In this document: in pieces, positions 1 through 14,125 of the stretch
Layout: each line of letters opens with the position of its first letter
How positions within the stretch are numbered: position 1 is the first letter of the stretch
NCBI GenBank assembly: GCA_016946835.1
Contig: JACVTC010000067.1
Span: 477,501 to 517,500, forward strand
From: Neocallimastix lanati (nom. inval.)
Lineage: Eukaryota; Neocallimastigomycota; Neocallimastigomycetes; Neocallimastigales; Neocallimastigaceae
Direction of reading: 5' to 3'
Length of the DNA: 40,000 nucleotides
The notes under the pieces: model-generated
Told to the model about the DNA's origin: nothing
The model's database searches: none
What the model saw: only the letters and a program-made list of their open reading frames with translations
Made by a program: the position numbers and the translations under genes

Positions 1-276
1 TTTTCAAAAAAAAAAAAAAAAAAAATTAATAAAATATACAACTATACTATAGCAAATAATTTTTTTTTTTTTTTTAATAATTTATTTAACACTTAAAATC
101 TAACTTTTTATGGTTATTAAACCCCTAAAATTTTGTTTCATATCCTATAGGTTATGAAGAACCTACATTTTTATCATGGTATATATTTACATGGGTATTC
201 CCCTTCAGTAGTAATGATCCTTCCCTTTGAGCGTATTACTAAAGTTAGAAAGAAAATCCTTTTATTTTCTTTCTCT

Positions 277-278
<2 letters not shown>

Positions 279-329
<51 letters not shown>
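279..329. repeat. poly-T tract (51 T)
   Basis: An uninterrupted run of about 51 T, one of the longest homopolymers in the window. Exact length is unreliable in most sequencing technologies. Confidence 0.85.
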
Positions 330-331
<2 letters not shown>

Positions 332-385
332 CTAATAATAAAGTTCCATTTAACTTTTTTTTAAAAGATCTATTTATTCAATTTA

Positions 386-441
<56 letters not shown>

Positions 442-454
442 ATTATTATTATTA

Positions 455-494
<40 letters not shown>
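386..494. repeat. TTA/ATT trinucleotide microsatellite
   Basis: About 36 copies of TTA with two short interruptions. The long Leu/Tyr runs seen when it is translated are artefacts of the repeat. Confidence 0.9.
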
Positions 495-495
<1 letters not shown>

Positions 496-548
496 GAAAA
501 CCAGAAGTGGATTTTTTCAAAAAAAAAAAAAAAAAAAAAAATTTTTTT

Positions 549-668
549 CTTCATCTTCAGCATAATCAGCATTGTTCATAGATTTTTTTTCTTCATCTTC
601 AGCATAATCAGCATTGTTCATAGATTTTTTTTTCTTCATCTTCAGCATAATCAACATTGTTCATAGAT
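549..668 (-). repeat. 42-bp tandem repeat, three copies
   Basis: The motif CTTCATCTTCAGC starts at 549, 591 and 634, so the spacing is 42 and then 43 bp. On the minus strand the 42-bp unit is open and reads KSMNNADYAEDEEK, an acidic 14-residue repeat; the third copy is one base out of register because of a longer T run. It looks like the remnant of a repeated acidic tail from a lost minus-strand gene. No start codon or continuing frame was found. Confidence 0.6.
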
Positions 669-1513
669 TTTTTTTTTTTTTTAAAAGTCATTTTTGTATT
701 TCATGTATTTAATTCCATAATCCAGAGTATACTCCTAATAAATATACCTAGAAATTTTTCTTTACTTTTTCACTCATTCTACATTGTTGGGGTTCTTACT
801 CTTCCTAACCTGCTTGCTTTAACTTCAGAGAATAGTATATCTGACCCTTGCATTTACAGGAGGATATTAGCAAATTTCCTATCGCATCACCTCCTATATC
901 TTTTGTTTCATTGAAAGCTTTTACCCTACCTACTTATATATTTACTTTCATTCAAAAGGTGATTAAGTTTCTTATGAGAGAGATACAATTCATCAAGTTA
1001 TGCTTTTTTTTTTTTTTTTTTTTTTTTTTTTTCAAGTAATTTCTCTTTATAAATCCTTTCTGATAGAATACACATCCATCTTTTTTTTTTTTTAATATTA
1101 TAATTATCTTTTTTCCTTTTTTTTTTTTTTTTTTTTTTAGTCTTTAATGTTTAAGGTATCATTTTTCTTAACTTTTTTTTTTAATTGAAAAAAAATATCA
1201 TCTACATAATACCTTTAAAAATGAAGAATAATTTCTTTTATTTTCATTCTCATTTTCATTTTTTATTTTATTTTATTTTATTTTACATATATAAAGGGTT
1301 CCATTAAAAGTGGCCATTCATTTTACTAGGTATTTATTCAAGCTTTTCATTCCATTAATGGCCTGCTTACTTTAACTTAATAAAAACTTATAAAATGGTT
1401 TCCTTTGCTTCCCCCCAAAAAAAAAAAAAAAAAAAAAAAAAAACATTGGTTCATTAACGAGTATCCATCTTGGATGTATAATATGGTATCATAGATATTT
1501 TCGTCTTCTAATT

Positions 1514-1549
<36 letters not shown>

Positions 1550-1800
1550 TATGCTACCTTGATATATATATATTTGGAAAAAAAATTTTTTTTTTTTTCA
1601 AAAGTTTTTTTTAGGTATGGCAAAAAAAGCAATTTATGATTCGGAGAGATTTTTTAACTTTTAAGAGTGGGCAAGAAAGTATTTGAGTAATTTAATGCCA
1701 TGGCATTGTGAACATTCTCTTTCAAAATATAAATTTATATCAATGTACATATCGTGGAATACCAGTCCATGAGTTATTTGTATTGGAAATGGAAACCTTT

Positions 1801-1804
1801 CTAT

Positions 1805-1859
<55 letters not shown>

Positions 1860-1862
1860 TGT
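1801..1862. repeat. TTTA tetranucleotide microsatellite
   Basis: About 15 perfect TTTA units following a short coding-like patch. The apparent Leu-Phe-Ile-Tyr repeat peptide is the translation of the microsatellite. Confidence 0.9.
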
Positions 1863-1900
1863 ATTATATGTAATGATGAATAAGAAAAAAGAATAATAAA

Positions 1901-2252
1901 TTGAGGGAGTGATTAATAAATAATACATATTCTTTACTATTTTTTAGGACTTTGTGTTTAAGGGTTTTTTTTTTTATTTTCAGTTCCATTCCTTTAATCA
2001 TGCTCTGTTATTTGAATTCAATATTCAATAATAATAAAATAAATAAATAAATAAATAAATAAATAAAAACATATAAAACCTAAACCATATTAAAATCGTG
2101 GTATGTTTTAGAGGGTTAGTTTAAAAAAATTATAACCTTTAAATTTATAATATATCAAAAAAAAAAAAAGGAAAGAGTCATCATGTATTATTTATTATGT
2201 ATAGTTTAATACAATTCATTCGTGAACATTATTGCACTACTCTTTTGGACTG

Positions 2253-2294
<42 letters not shown>

Positions 2295-2893
2295 ATTTTA
2301 ATAAAGAAAGAAGGAAAGAAAGAAGGAAAGAAATAACTATATTGATAAAAAAAAAAGAACTATGTTAAAAGAGAGAGAAAGAGAGCAAATGAAAAGAAAA
2401 AAAAAAAAGGAAATATCGAAGGAAATATCATTGATTGATATTCTTTTTTTTTTATTTTTATATTAATATATGATAATTTTTATAGATTATTTTTTTTAAT
2501 GATATATGATTATTATTATTATTATTATACAATATTATTTGCACTGGCATTATTATTATATGTATTATTTTACGTATTATAATTATTTTTTAATAATTAA
2601 AAGTAGTATTAAATAATCAAATCATAATTATAAAAAAAATATTATACTATAATACATTAAGTAATAATTACTATTATTAGATTAATTATAATACTTTACT
2701 TTTTTATTGTTACTTCTTAATATTATTTAAATATATAATAATTTGATTATTTAATAATAATTATTAATAATAATAATAAAATATGATGATGACATGATTT
2801 TTAAATAGTAATAATTAAATATTATTACTATTAAAAATATTTATATTATAATTACAATAATATTTAATTTTATTATTATTATTATTATTATTA

Positions 2894-2963
<70 letters not shown>

Positions 2964-4525
2964 CATCATCAATAACTATAATTATTTAATAATCAAGGTA
3001 TTACTATGTTCATTCATTAATGAAAATATTGAAAACTACTATTATTTGTTTTGTTATATTATATTATTTATTATATCATTATATTATTTATTATATCTAA
3101 TTATTTATAATTACTTCTAAATTATTTATTATTTATTATGCTATTTTATTATTATTTTATTCTTATGTTATTTTATTATTATATAATTATTAATTATTAA
3201 TTTATTAATTATTTATTAGTATTTATTAAATTATTTTATTATTTTATTATTTTATTATATACATTTACTATTTATTATTGTGCATTATGTATTAGGCAAT
3301 CATTAAAATTTATTATCATAATTTTATTATCTTCATATATTAAATTAATTATTTTTTTTTAATTATTTGTTCTTACTTATTATTTGTTCTTACTTTGTAT
3401 TTGTTCCTATTTATTGTTTGTTTCTATTTATTACTTATTAATATTTTATATTAACGATAGGTCATGTTTTATTAAAACAAAACAAAAAAAAAACTTATAT
3501 TCTTATTGGAATTAAAAATAGATTATTATATTTATTATATATTAAAAAATAAATATATAATAAATTTTTAAAAAACAATAATTATTATGTATAAATATAG
3601 TTATATTACTTTTATTAATAATGTCATAATAACATGTTATTTTATTATTAATTAACTATTAATATTATTATTATTTTTTAATAAAAAATAAACTGTTTAT
3701 GTATTTTAATCACATAATTATTGTTATTATGAAAAATAAAAAATAATAAAAAAAAAAAAAAAAAAAAAAAAGGAAAAGGAAAAAAAGAATATTAAAAGAT
3801 TTAAGATTTATTAAATAAATTAAAAAGTTAGATAAAAAAAATAATCATATTAATAAATAATAATTAAAAAATAATAATTTTTAACAAAAAAAAAAAAAAA
3901 AAAAGAAAGAAAGAAAAAAAAATAAGAAATTACATATATTTAAGAAATATAGGTCAGATAGATATATATTAATATTAAAAATATTAAAAAAATAAAAAAA
4001 AAAGTATATCATCATAAAATTAATATATGAAAGTATTAAATAAAAATTATACTCTTTTAAGTATGAATTAGATGATGGCTTTTAATTATTTAATAATTAT
4101 TTAAAAATATTAATAAATCTAATTGTTAGATGATGCTTTTAATTCCAAAATAATGATAAAAAAAAATAATAATAATAAAAATTAAAAAAATTAATAAAAT
4201 CAATTTAAATAAAAATATATATATATTATAAAAAGTGATAGGTCGTTTTGTTTGGTCATTAGCTAAATATTTTTTGAGATAAATATTAATGACAGTTCGT
4301 TTTTTAAAATAATAATAATAATAAATAATAATAGTAATAATAATAATTTTTAAAATAAATATTATAGTGATGATGACTAAAATTAATTAATTAATAATAA
4401 AAAGTATTATTAAATGACATCGTTAATGAATTAATTCTTTTTAATAAATTACCTCTTTTTAATTTTTTAAGCAATATCATCATATTATTAATAATCTGAA
4501 TGTAGGATGATGATTAGAGTATTAG

Positions 4526-4558
<33 letters not shown>

Positions 4559-5419
4559 TGCTTAGAGTTAATGAATTAGTATACTAATAATTAATATAGT
4601 GATATTGAATAAACTAGTTAAATAATTAATGTCGGATGAAGGATGATAGAGAAATAATAATTAGAAATATTAATAATAAATAATTAAATAATAAATAATG
4701 AATAATAATAATAATAATAATAGTAATAGTTATAATAAATAATAAATATAATAATAGTAAATAAATAAATTTAATAATACATAATACATAATAAAGAATG
4801 GAAATGAATGAAGGATTGAAAGTATTTTATATTTAATATATATATAATATATAAAACATCATTGAAAATTCATTTGTTTCCGAAAATGATAAATTGTTAT
4901 ATAATAACTCTTTTTGTACTATTTTTAACATTAATATAAAAAAAATAAATAAATAAAAATAAAATAAAATAAAATAAATAAAAAAAAATTAATATCATAA
5001 TTTCATAATTTAATATTATTAAATTATTAAAACGTTTTTTTAAAACCTTTTAATTTATATAATTTATATAATTTATATAGTAAAAATCTGTAGTTATTTC
5101 TTTTTTATTTATTAATTAATTTATTTATTTATTTATATAAAAAAGTAAAACATTTTTTATTTTTTTTTTTTAATTTTTATATATTAAAAAAAAATATCCA
5201 TATAAATTTATATTAATAAAAATATGTAAAAATATATAAAATATGAATAAATAAAATATTAATTATTAATTATAAATTATTATTATTTTTATTTTCTTAT
5301 TTATTTTTATTTATTTTATTTTATTATTATTTTATTTTATTTTATTTTATTTTTTTTTTATTTTTTCATTTTTTATGAATTAAACTTTTTTGTTTTGTAT
5401 AGATTAAAAAAATAAATAA

Positions 5420-5450
<31 letters not shown>

Positions 5451-6080
5451 ATATTATACATATTATAAAATTAACATAAAGTTTTATAAAGTTTTTAAAA
5501 ATCGTTTGGAGAAAGATTAACAAAATTTTATTCTAGATTCACTTTTCATAAATATATAAAACTTTTTTTATATATTCAGTTCGAATTATTAATATAAATA
5601 TAAATATATATTTAAAATATATATATATATATTAAATGTTTATTAACATCAATTCTAGAGAGGATAATAGAATTAAATAAATAAATTAAATATATCAAAA
5701 AAAAAAAAAAAAAAAAAATAAAAATAAAAATAATAATAATAATAATAATAAATAATAATAATAAAAAAAAAAAAAAACCTTTTAAAAGTAATTTAAATGT
5801 ATCTACTTATAATTATTTCAAAATCATATTCATTTAAATGTATCTACTTATAATTATTGTAAATTCATATTCATAATTATAATTATATTTATGATATTAT
5901 TTTAATTATTATTATTATAATTATTTATTATAATATATGATATTACAATTATATATAATTTTTTTTTTATGGATTAAAGTTTTATCTCAATTTTATTTTA
6001 TTTTATTTTTAAATTTAAATTATAATAATTTACAATCAACCTTAATTATTATTTATATTTTTTTCTAATGAATATTAATT

Positions 6081-6111
<31 letters not shown>

Positions 6112-6405
6112 ATTGATAATCTTCATAAATACTAATTATAGGTATTAATCATAATTAATTATTATAATTCATCATAATTATCATCATCATCATCATCATT
6201 AATTATCCTCACAACTAATTATAAAAATATATTTAATTAAATAATATAAAACATTTTACTTATTATGAGTTAAAATTTATATTTTTTTTTTGATTATAAA
6301 TATTAATTTAAAAAAAAAAAATAAATAAAATAAAATAAAAATTTATATTAATATTCATATTTATATAATTATTTATTTATATATATTTATAAAATGAATA
6401 AATAC
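1901..6405. other. gene-free A+T desert
   Basis: No open frame with normal codon use was found on either strand. Contents include a poly-A tract of about 40 (2253-2292), a long interrupted TTA array (about 2870-2970), a further A run near 3752-3770, AAAAT and AAT microsatellites, and mixed TTA/TAA sequence. ATGATG-type motifs near 4370-4640 recur loosely but without a clear period. Confidence 0.8.
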
Positions 6406-6544
6406 TTTAATATCTAATAATTCCTTTAAAATCGAAAATTCAACTATAAACAAAATTATAGAAAAGTTTAGAAGAATTAAACTTATTTTTTCTTTGAATT
6501 TGTTAATAGTTGAATTTTCTATTTTAAAGGATTAGATATTAAAA
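6406..6544. mobile_element. 139-bp foldback element, possible MITE
   Basis: The left end (from 6406) reads TTTAATATCTAAT, then CCTTTAAAAT, then GAAAATTCAACTAT. The reverse complement of the right end (to 6544) carries the same three blocks in the same order. The arms are about 45 bp with a few differences: one 3-base gap and scattered substitutions. The centre is about 45 bp without coding capacity. Long terminal inverted repeats around a tiny non-coding core suggest a MITE or solo foldback element. A target-site duplication cannot be confirmed in such A+T-rich flanks. Confidence 0.5.
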
Positions 6545-6828
6545 CTAATAATAGGATCCTGCATTAATTTCACAATATGGCTTATAAAATTTTAAAATAA
6601 AGCCATACATTTTTAAGATATTCTATACAATCATAAATAAATATTATGAATAATTATTATTTTTAAAAGAAATAATAATATATTCTATTAAAAAAAGAAT
6701 TATAAAAATTTTTTTTTGTTTATAAAAAATTATTTTTACAATTGAATATTAATAAATATATATAAAAAAAAGAACATTTATTATTTATTTATTTAAAACA
6801 AGCCACATACGAAAACACGCCACATTGT

Positions 6829-7159
6829 GAAATGCAAAATAGCAAAACTAGGGGAGAGTTGCATTTCCCCAAATTGCATTTCGCCAGGTTGCATTTCGCC
6901 AAGTGGCGTAGTATTAAAATGTTGCATTTCCCCAAGTTGCATTTCCCCAAGTTGCTTTTCGCCAGGTTGCATTTCGACAAGTAGAGTATTGATATAAATA
7001 AATGAATAAATAATTAAATATTAATTCAAAATATATTTTTTTTAAAATTGCTTTATGCGATATTAATATTTAATTTTATTTATTTATTTATTTATTTATT
7101 TAATAATTTTCAATCTGGCGAAATGCAATCTGGCGAAATGCAATTTGGCGAAATGCCCC
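6829..7159. repeat. 15-bp minisatellite in two opposed arms
   Basis: The unit TTGCATTTCGCCAAG (or CCC in place of CGC) starts at 6859, 6874 and 6889, is interrupted by a degraded copy, then continues at 6922, 6937, 6952 and 6967. After about 130 bp of A+T sequence, three copies occur in the opposite orientation (7115-7129, 7130-7144, 7145-7159). The array is far more G+C-rich than its surroundings. Because the unit is 15 bp it keeps frame: the minus strand of the left arm and the plus strand of the right arm both read (K)CNL(A/G), a five-residue repeat that resembles pentapeptide repeats. The minus-strand frame at 6789-6980 is open for 63 codons. Whether this is a gene relic or purely a repeat is undecided. 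Confidence 0.75.
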
Positions 7160-9294
<2,135 letters not shown>

Positions 9295-9931
9295 GTGTCT
9301 CTATTTTGAATAAACCGCAACTTTAAGAATTAAAAATAAATAAAAAAAAAAGATTATGTTCCATTATTTATTTATTTATTTATTTATTTATGATTATGAA
9401 AGAAAAAAAAATTAATTATTTAGCTTTAGCCTTATATGGTAAAATTTAATATAATTTTAAGTTTTTAGAGTTAATACCATTTTATATATAATAAAGTTTA
9501 AATCTACACTAAATTAAATTCACCTTTTTTAGAATTTATTTTGAACCGCAATTACATAAATATTATAAACAATAAGAAGATAAAATTTTTTTACCGTTTT
9601 TAATTAATTATTATATTAATAAATAATTATATTAATTAATTATTATATTAATTATTTTTATTAATTATAAAAATATTTTCTTTATATTTTTTATTTATAT
9701 TTATATTTAATTCTTAATTTTTAATTTTTAATTTAAAATGTAGTTAATTAGTTTTAATTTTTAGAATTAATATATTATATTGATTTAATAAAAAAAAAAA
9801 AAAAAGAAGGAAAAAGGAAGGAAAAGGACATATTTAATATAATATATTTAATAGTTAGCTATTTATCTATTCTATAAATATAATTTCAATAAATTTAAAT
9901 AGATTAATAATGGTTTTAGATATTATTAATT
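9295..9931. other. intergenic A+T sequence
   Basis: No gene was seen. Short TTTA and ATTA repeats and an A run near 9790 are present. AACCGCAA occurs at about 9312 and again at about 9544. Confidence 0.7.
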
Positions 9932-10200
9932 AATATAGAAAATAGTATGAAGCAATATAGAAAATAATATATAGAAAATAGTATGAAGCAATGTATATAG
10001 AAAATAATATATAGAAAACAGTATGAAGCAATGTATATAGAAAATAATATATAGAAAATAGTATGAAGCAATGTATATAGAAAATAATATATAGAAAATA
10101 GTATGAAGCAATGTATATAGAAAATAATATATAGAAAATAGTATGAAGCAATGTATATAGAAAATAATATATAGAAAATAGTATGAAGCAATGTATATTG
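9932..10200. repeat. 40-bp tandem repeat, six full copies
   Basis: Six consecutive 40-bp units begin at 9961, 10001, 10041, 10081, 10121 and 10161, each carrying GTATGAAGCAATGTATATAG. A truncated unit precedes them from about 9932. The copies are nearly identical: one A-to-C change is seen in the second unit and one at the end of the last. Because 40 is not a multiple of three, all three minus-strand frames stay open across it, giving three overlapping spurious ORFs. There are no unique spacers, so it is a minisatellite and not a CRISPR array. Confidence 0.95.
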
Positions 10201-11169
10201 AAATATATAATATAGAAAATAATATCATTCATATATATAAAGTATAATGAATGAAGTATAATGAATGAAATAAAATAATATAAAATAGTTTACATAAAAT
10301 TAAAAGTTCTATCAAGATATTTATCATAAGTAATAAATGAAAAAAAAAAGAACTTTTTTTTTTCCCGTATTTTTATTTTTATTTTTATTTTATTTTGTTT
10401 TGATTTTTAATTTTTAATTTTATTTTATTATTCATGTAAGTATTAATAATAACATGATTATTATTTTTTTTTTATTATTTATTACTTATTTTATTGCTAT
10501 TGCTATTTAAACTTTTTGAATGCTATTTATTGTATTAAATACTAAATAAATTTATATTAGAATTATTTAATTGTCATGTATTAAATTATTAAAAGATTTT
10601 AATAAATAAAATATGAAAGACTAAAAAGACCTTTATATATATTTATGTATATATATTTATATATTTATATAAATTTTTTTATTTTATTATATTTATTTAT
10701 GTTGTATATTGATATTGATATTGATATTATTATGAACGGCAAAGTTATTTTAGGTTTAAAAAAGATAATCTTCAAATATTATAAATATATGATAATTAAT
10801 TAAAGTTAGGTAATTTTATTTATAATAAATAGATATCATGAGCATGTTTAATTATAATTTAATCTAAACTCTCATTTAATCTAATCAAAGATAAAATTAA
10901 GATTAAATAAAATAATTAAATAATAATAATAAATAATAATAAATAATAATAATAATAATAATAATAATTACGATATTAATGATAATAGTAAAATTAAGAT
11001 TAAATGATATAATTAAATAATAATAATAATAATAACAATAATAACAATAACAATAACGATATTATTAATATTAATAATATTATTATTTAGTGTTATATTA
11101 TTTATATTATTAATTAAAATTACATTTTAAATATAAAATAATAATAAAATAATAATAAAATAATAATAA

Positions 11170-11204
<35 letters not shown>

Positions 11205-12029
11205 TTAAAAATTTTTAGTATTTTTTTTTTTTTAGTATTATCATTTTTAATATTCATTAGATCATACGATTTAATATTTTTTATATTTATTAAAGCATGA
11301 GCATGAACATTCATGAAAATTGAAAAATTGAAAATAGAAATTGAAATAATGACTTTTTAATTTTGAAATAATTAAAAAGGTCATTAACAGATAATAAATA
11401 ATTGAATAAATAATTGAATTAAATAATTGAATAAATAATTGAATAAATAATAAATGAGTAAATAAATAAATAAATATTTTATTATTTATTATTTATTATT
11501 TATTATTTATTATTTATTATTTATTATTAATTATTTTTTTTTTTTAAAGTTTTAAATAAAATTAAATTAAAAAATTTTATTATCAATCTATATATTATCT
11601 ATTCTATTTAAAAAAAAAAATTTTATATTATTTATTTATTCAATTATTTATTTATCCATTTATTTATTTAAATTTCTTAAATAATTAAATAAAAAAAAAT
11701 AAAAAAATAATAAAGTTAACCGCAAGAAAGAAAATAATTTATTTTATTTTATTTTATTTTTTATTTTTATTTTTATGATATTAATATTAAAATTTTTAAA
11801 AAATTTTAATTATTTTAATTTTTATATACAGAAAAAAAAAAAAAAAAACAGATAAACTTTAATTTATGCCACTTTTTTTTTTTTTTATTTTTATAATTTT
11901 TATAATTTTTTTTTAAATTTTAGTTTTTTTAAATTAAGAAGAGTGATAGATTTTGATAAGAAAAATAATAATAATTATAATTATAATAAAAGTAAATAGG
12001 ATAATCCTTCTAGTTGATATTGGAATATC

Positions 12030-12060
<31 letters not shown>

Positions 12061-13077
12061 TTTGAATATTGATTCATGAGCGGAAAAGCTATAAAAGAAT
12101 ATAATAAAAAAATATTATATATATATATAAATATATATGTATATATATATTTGTGTATTGTTTAATGATTTAATTAGAAGAAGAGAACACCCTTCTATAG
12201 TAAATAAATTTATATATATAAAAGTTTATATAAATAATTTAAATCAGTCAATAAATAATGATGATTATCATCATCAACTATTTGTATTGCTATCTATGAC
12301 TATGTCAATGTATATTTATTAATTCTATTGTCCTTTTAAATAACTAAATAAATAACTTAATAAATAAATAAATAAATAATTAATTAAATAATTGAATAAT
12401 TGAATAATTGAATAAATATATTTTTCTTTGAAAATAATTCTTTGACTGTGAATGGTACATTTTCTCTTATTAGATAAATTATTATTAATATCTTTTTAGT
12501 ATTATCAAATAATTAAAAAAAGAAAAAAAAATTAAAAAAAAAATTTTGTTAAAATATTTATAAAATATTTATAAAATGATGATATATATTTCTATTAATA
12601 TTACTATTATATTATTTATTATATATATTTTTATTATATTATTATTATTAGTAATAGGGGTTAGAATTGTCTATTGTTTAAAAAAAAGAAATTAAATAAA
12701 ATCGAAACTTTTTTTAATCTATATAGAAATATAAAATATGTATAAATATAAATATATAAAATATATAAATATATAAAATATAAAATATAAATATATAAAA
12801 TATAAATATATAGATATATAAAATATATAAAAATGATATAAAATATAATATATAAATTGTAATATATAAAAGAAATTAAAAAAAAAAAAAAAAAAGGCGT
12901 TTCTTTAATTTTTTTTTATTTTTTTCTATTTTATAAATTCAAATATCCATAAAAGGAAGTAATGAAAATTTACATTTTTAGTAATTCTTTTATTTATTAT
13001 AATTAAAATTTAAACTAATTTTAATTTATTCTTTATAGATAATATTAAACTATTTTTTTTTTTTTTTTTACTATATG

Positions 13078-13132
<55 letters not shown>

Positions 13133-13980
13133 AAGTAGGAATAGATTTTATGGAAAAAAACCCCCTATTTCATAATTTCATGTTTATTATTTATATTAGT
13201 TTACAACATTTTTTAGTTATTTTATATTTATTTTATATTTATTTTATTATATCTATTAATATCTATTTTTTTTTTATAATTCTGAATATTCCATTAAAAT
13301 TTATTTTTTTTTCTATTTTTTCTTATTTTAATACTGTCTATTTAACAACTTTCATATTTAATATTTTAATTACATTCAAACTCTCTATTTTCATTTTTTT
13401 TTCACTTTTTTTTCAACTTTTTTACTTCTGAATTAATTTTCAAAAAAAAATTTTTTTAATTAACATTATTTCTATTTTTGGCAATTTTAATATAATTGAT
13501 AATATAAACTTCTAATTTCATTGGTGGAAAATTAAAGTCAAATGAATTATATATTAATATATACTATAATATATTATATGTTATATATTATATTATAAAC
13601 ATAATACATTATAACTATATGATAATTTTGAATTATATTAATTATAATTTTAATTTTTTTTAGATCATTTCAATTATTCTAATTAAGTTGTAATACATAA
13701 TAAATATATTAATAATATAAATAAAAGACTAAATTCATAAATTAATTTATATATAGAAACGTATATTGAATTCTATTGATAATATATTACAAAATATGAA
13801 CTTTTTAATTTTTTTTTATGTGCAAAAAAAAATAAAAATAAAAATAAAAATAAAAAAATAAAAAATAAAAAATAAAAAAATATAAATTATTAATGATTAG
13901 CTAAAAATTTTATAATTATATTTTAGTAATTTTTGTATAATTAATTATTATATAATTATTATAAGATTATTATATTATCA
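10201..13980. other. gene-free A+T desert
   Basis: Homopolymers, TTA/TAA arrays (10920-10970, 11140-11170), a T12-A19 snapback (11170-11200), a poly-A tract near 12031-12058, AAATATA-type degenerate repeats (12720-12865) and an AAAT array (13084-13132). Open frames at 12137-12322 and 13150-13431 have only Phe/Ile/Tyr-rich translations and no domain, so they are not called as genes. Confidence 0.75.
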
Positions 13981-14125
13981 TATTTTATTAATTACATTTT
14001 ATGTTTTATTAATTATATTTTATATTTTATTAATTATATTTTATATTTTATTAATTATATTTTATATTTTATTAATTATATTTTATATTTTATTAATTAT
14101 ATTTTATATTTCATTAATTATTTTA
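13981..14125. repeat. 21-bp tandem repeat
   Basis: The motif ATTAATTA recurs at 13987, 14008 and 14029 and onwards at 21-bp steps, within a unit of the form ATTTTATATTTTATTAATTAT, for about six to seven copies. The first copies carry single changes (ATTAC, ATGTT). Confidence 0.85.

Larger units (their letters stand above)
1..1900. other. relic coding-like DNA broken by homopolymers
   Basis: No intact gene is present. Patches of ordinary complexity (about 150-250, 700-1000, 1440-1500 and 1610-1790) sit between poly-T, poly-A, TTA and TTTA tracts. The patch at 770-915 reads on the plus strand as a hydrophobic stretch with LPNLLALTSENSISDP, and the patch at 154-250 as MKNLHFYHGIYLHGYSP, but neither continues into a recognisable domain. 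CCTGCTTGCTTTAACTT near 808 recurs with one change near 1360, which may be a small duplication. I read this as a decayed gene or element; no family can be named. Confidence 0.3.

Noticed and set aside
6789-6980. 63-codon minus-strand ORF called as a true pentapeptide-repeat gene
   Set aside because: Kept only as a repeat finding: just eight or so five-residue units, a non-repeat tail of doubtful codon use, and the same unit in inverted orientation nearby argue for a repeat element and against an intact gene.
9961-10200. Regularly spaced repeats that could be taken for CRISPR
   Set aside because: The units are contiguous with no unique spacers, there are no cas genes, and the genome is eukaryotic. 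The same applies to the 61/62-bp array at 30160-30480.
9916-10232. Three overlapping minus-strand ORFs of 91-100 codons
   Set aside because: They are the three reading frames of one 40-bp tandem repeat; the peptides are only Phe/Tyr/Ile/Leu/Ser repeats.
12137-12322. 61-codon ORF
   Set aside because: Composition is indistinguishable from neighbouring non-coding DNA and no domain is visible.
13150-13431. 93-codon ORF with a membrane-protein look
   Set aside because: Phe/Ile/Tyr richness is what A+T DNA gives by chance. There is no motif, no rise in G+C and no conserved-looking block.
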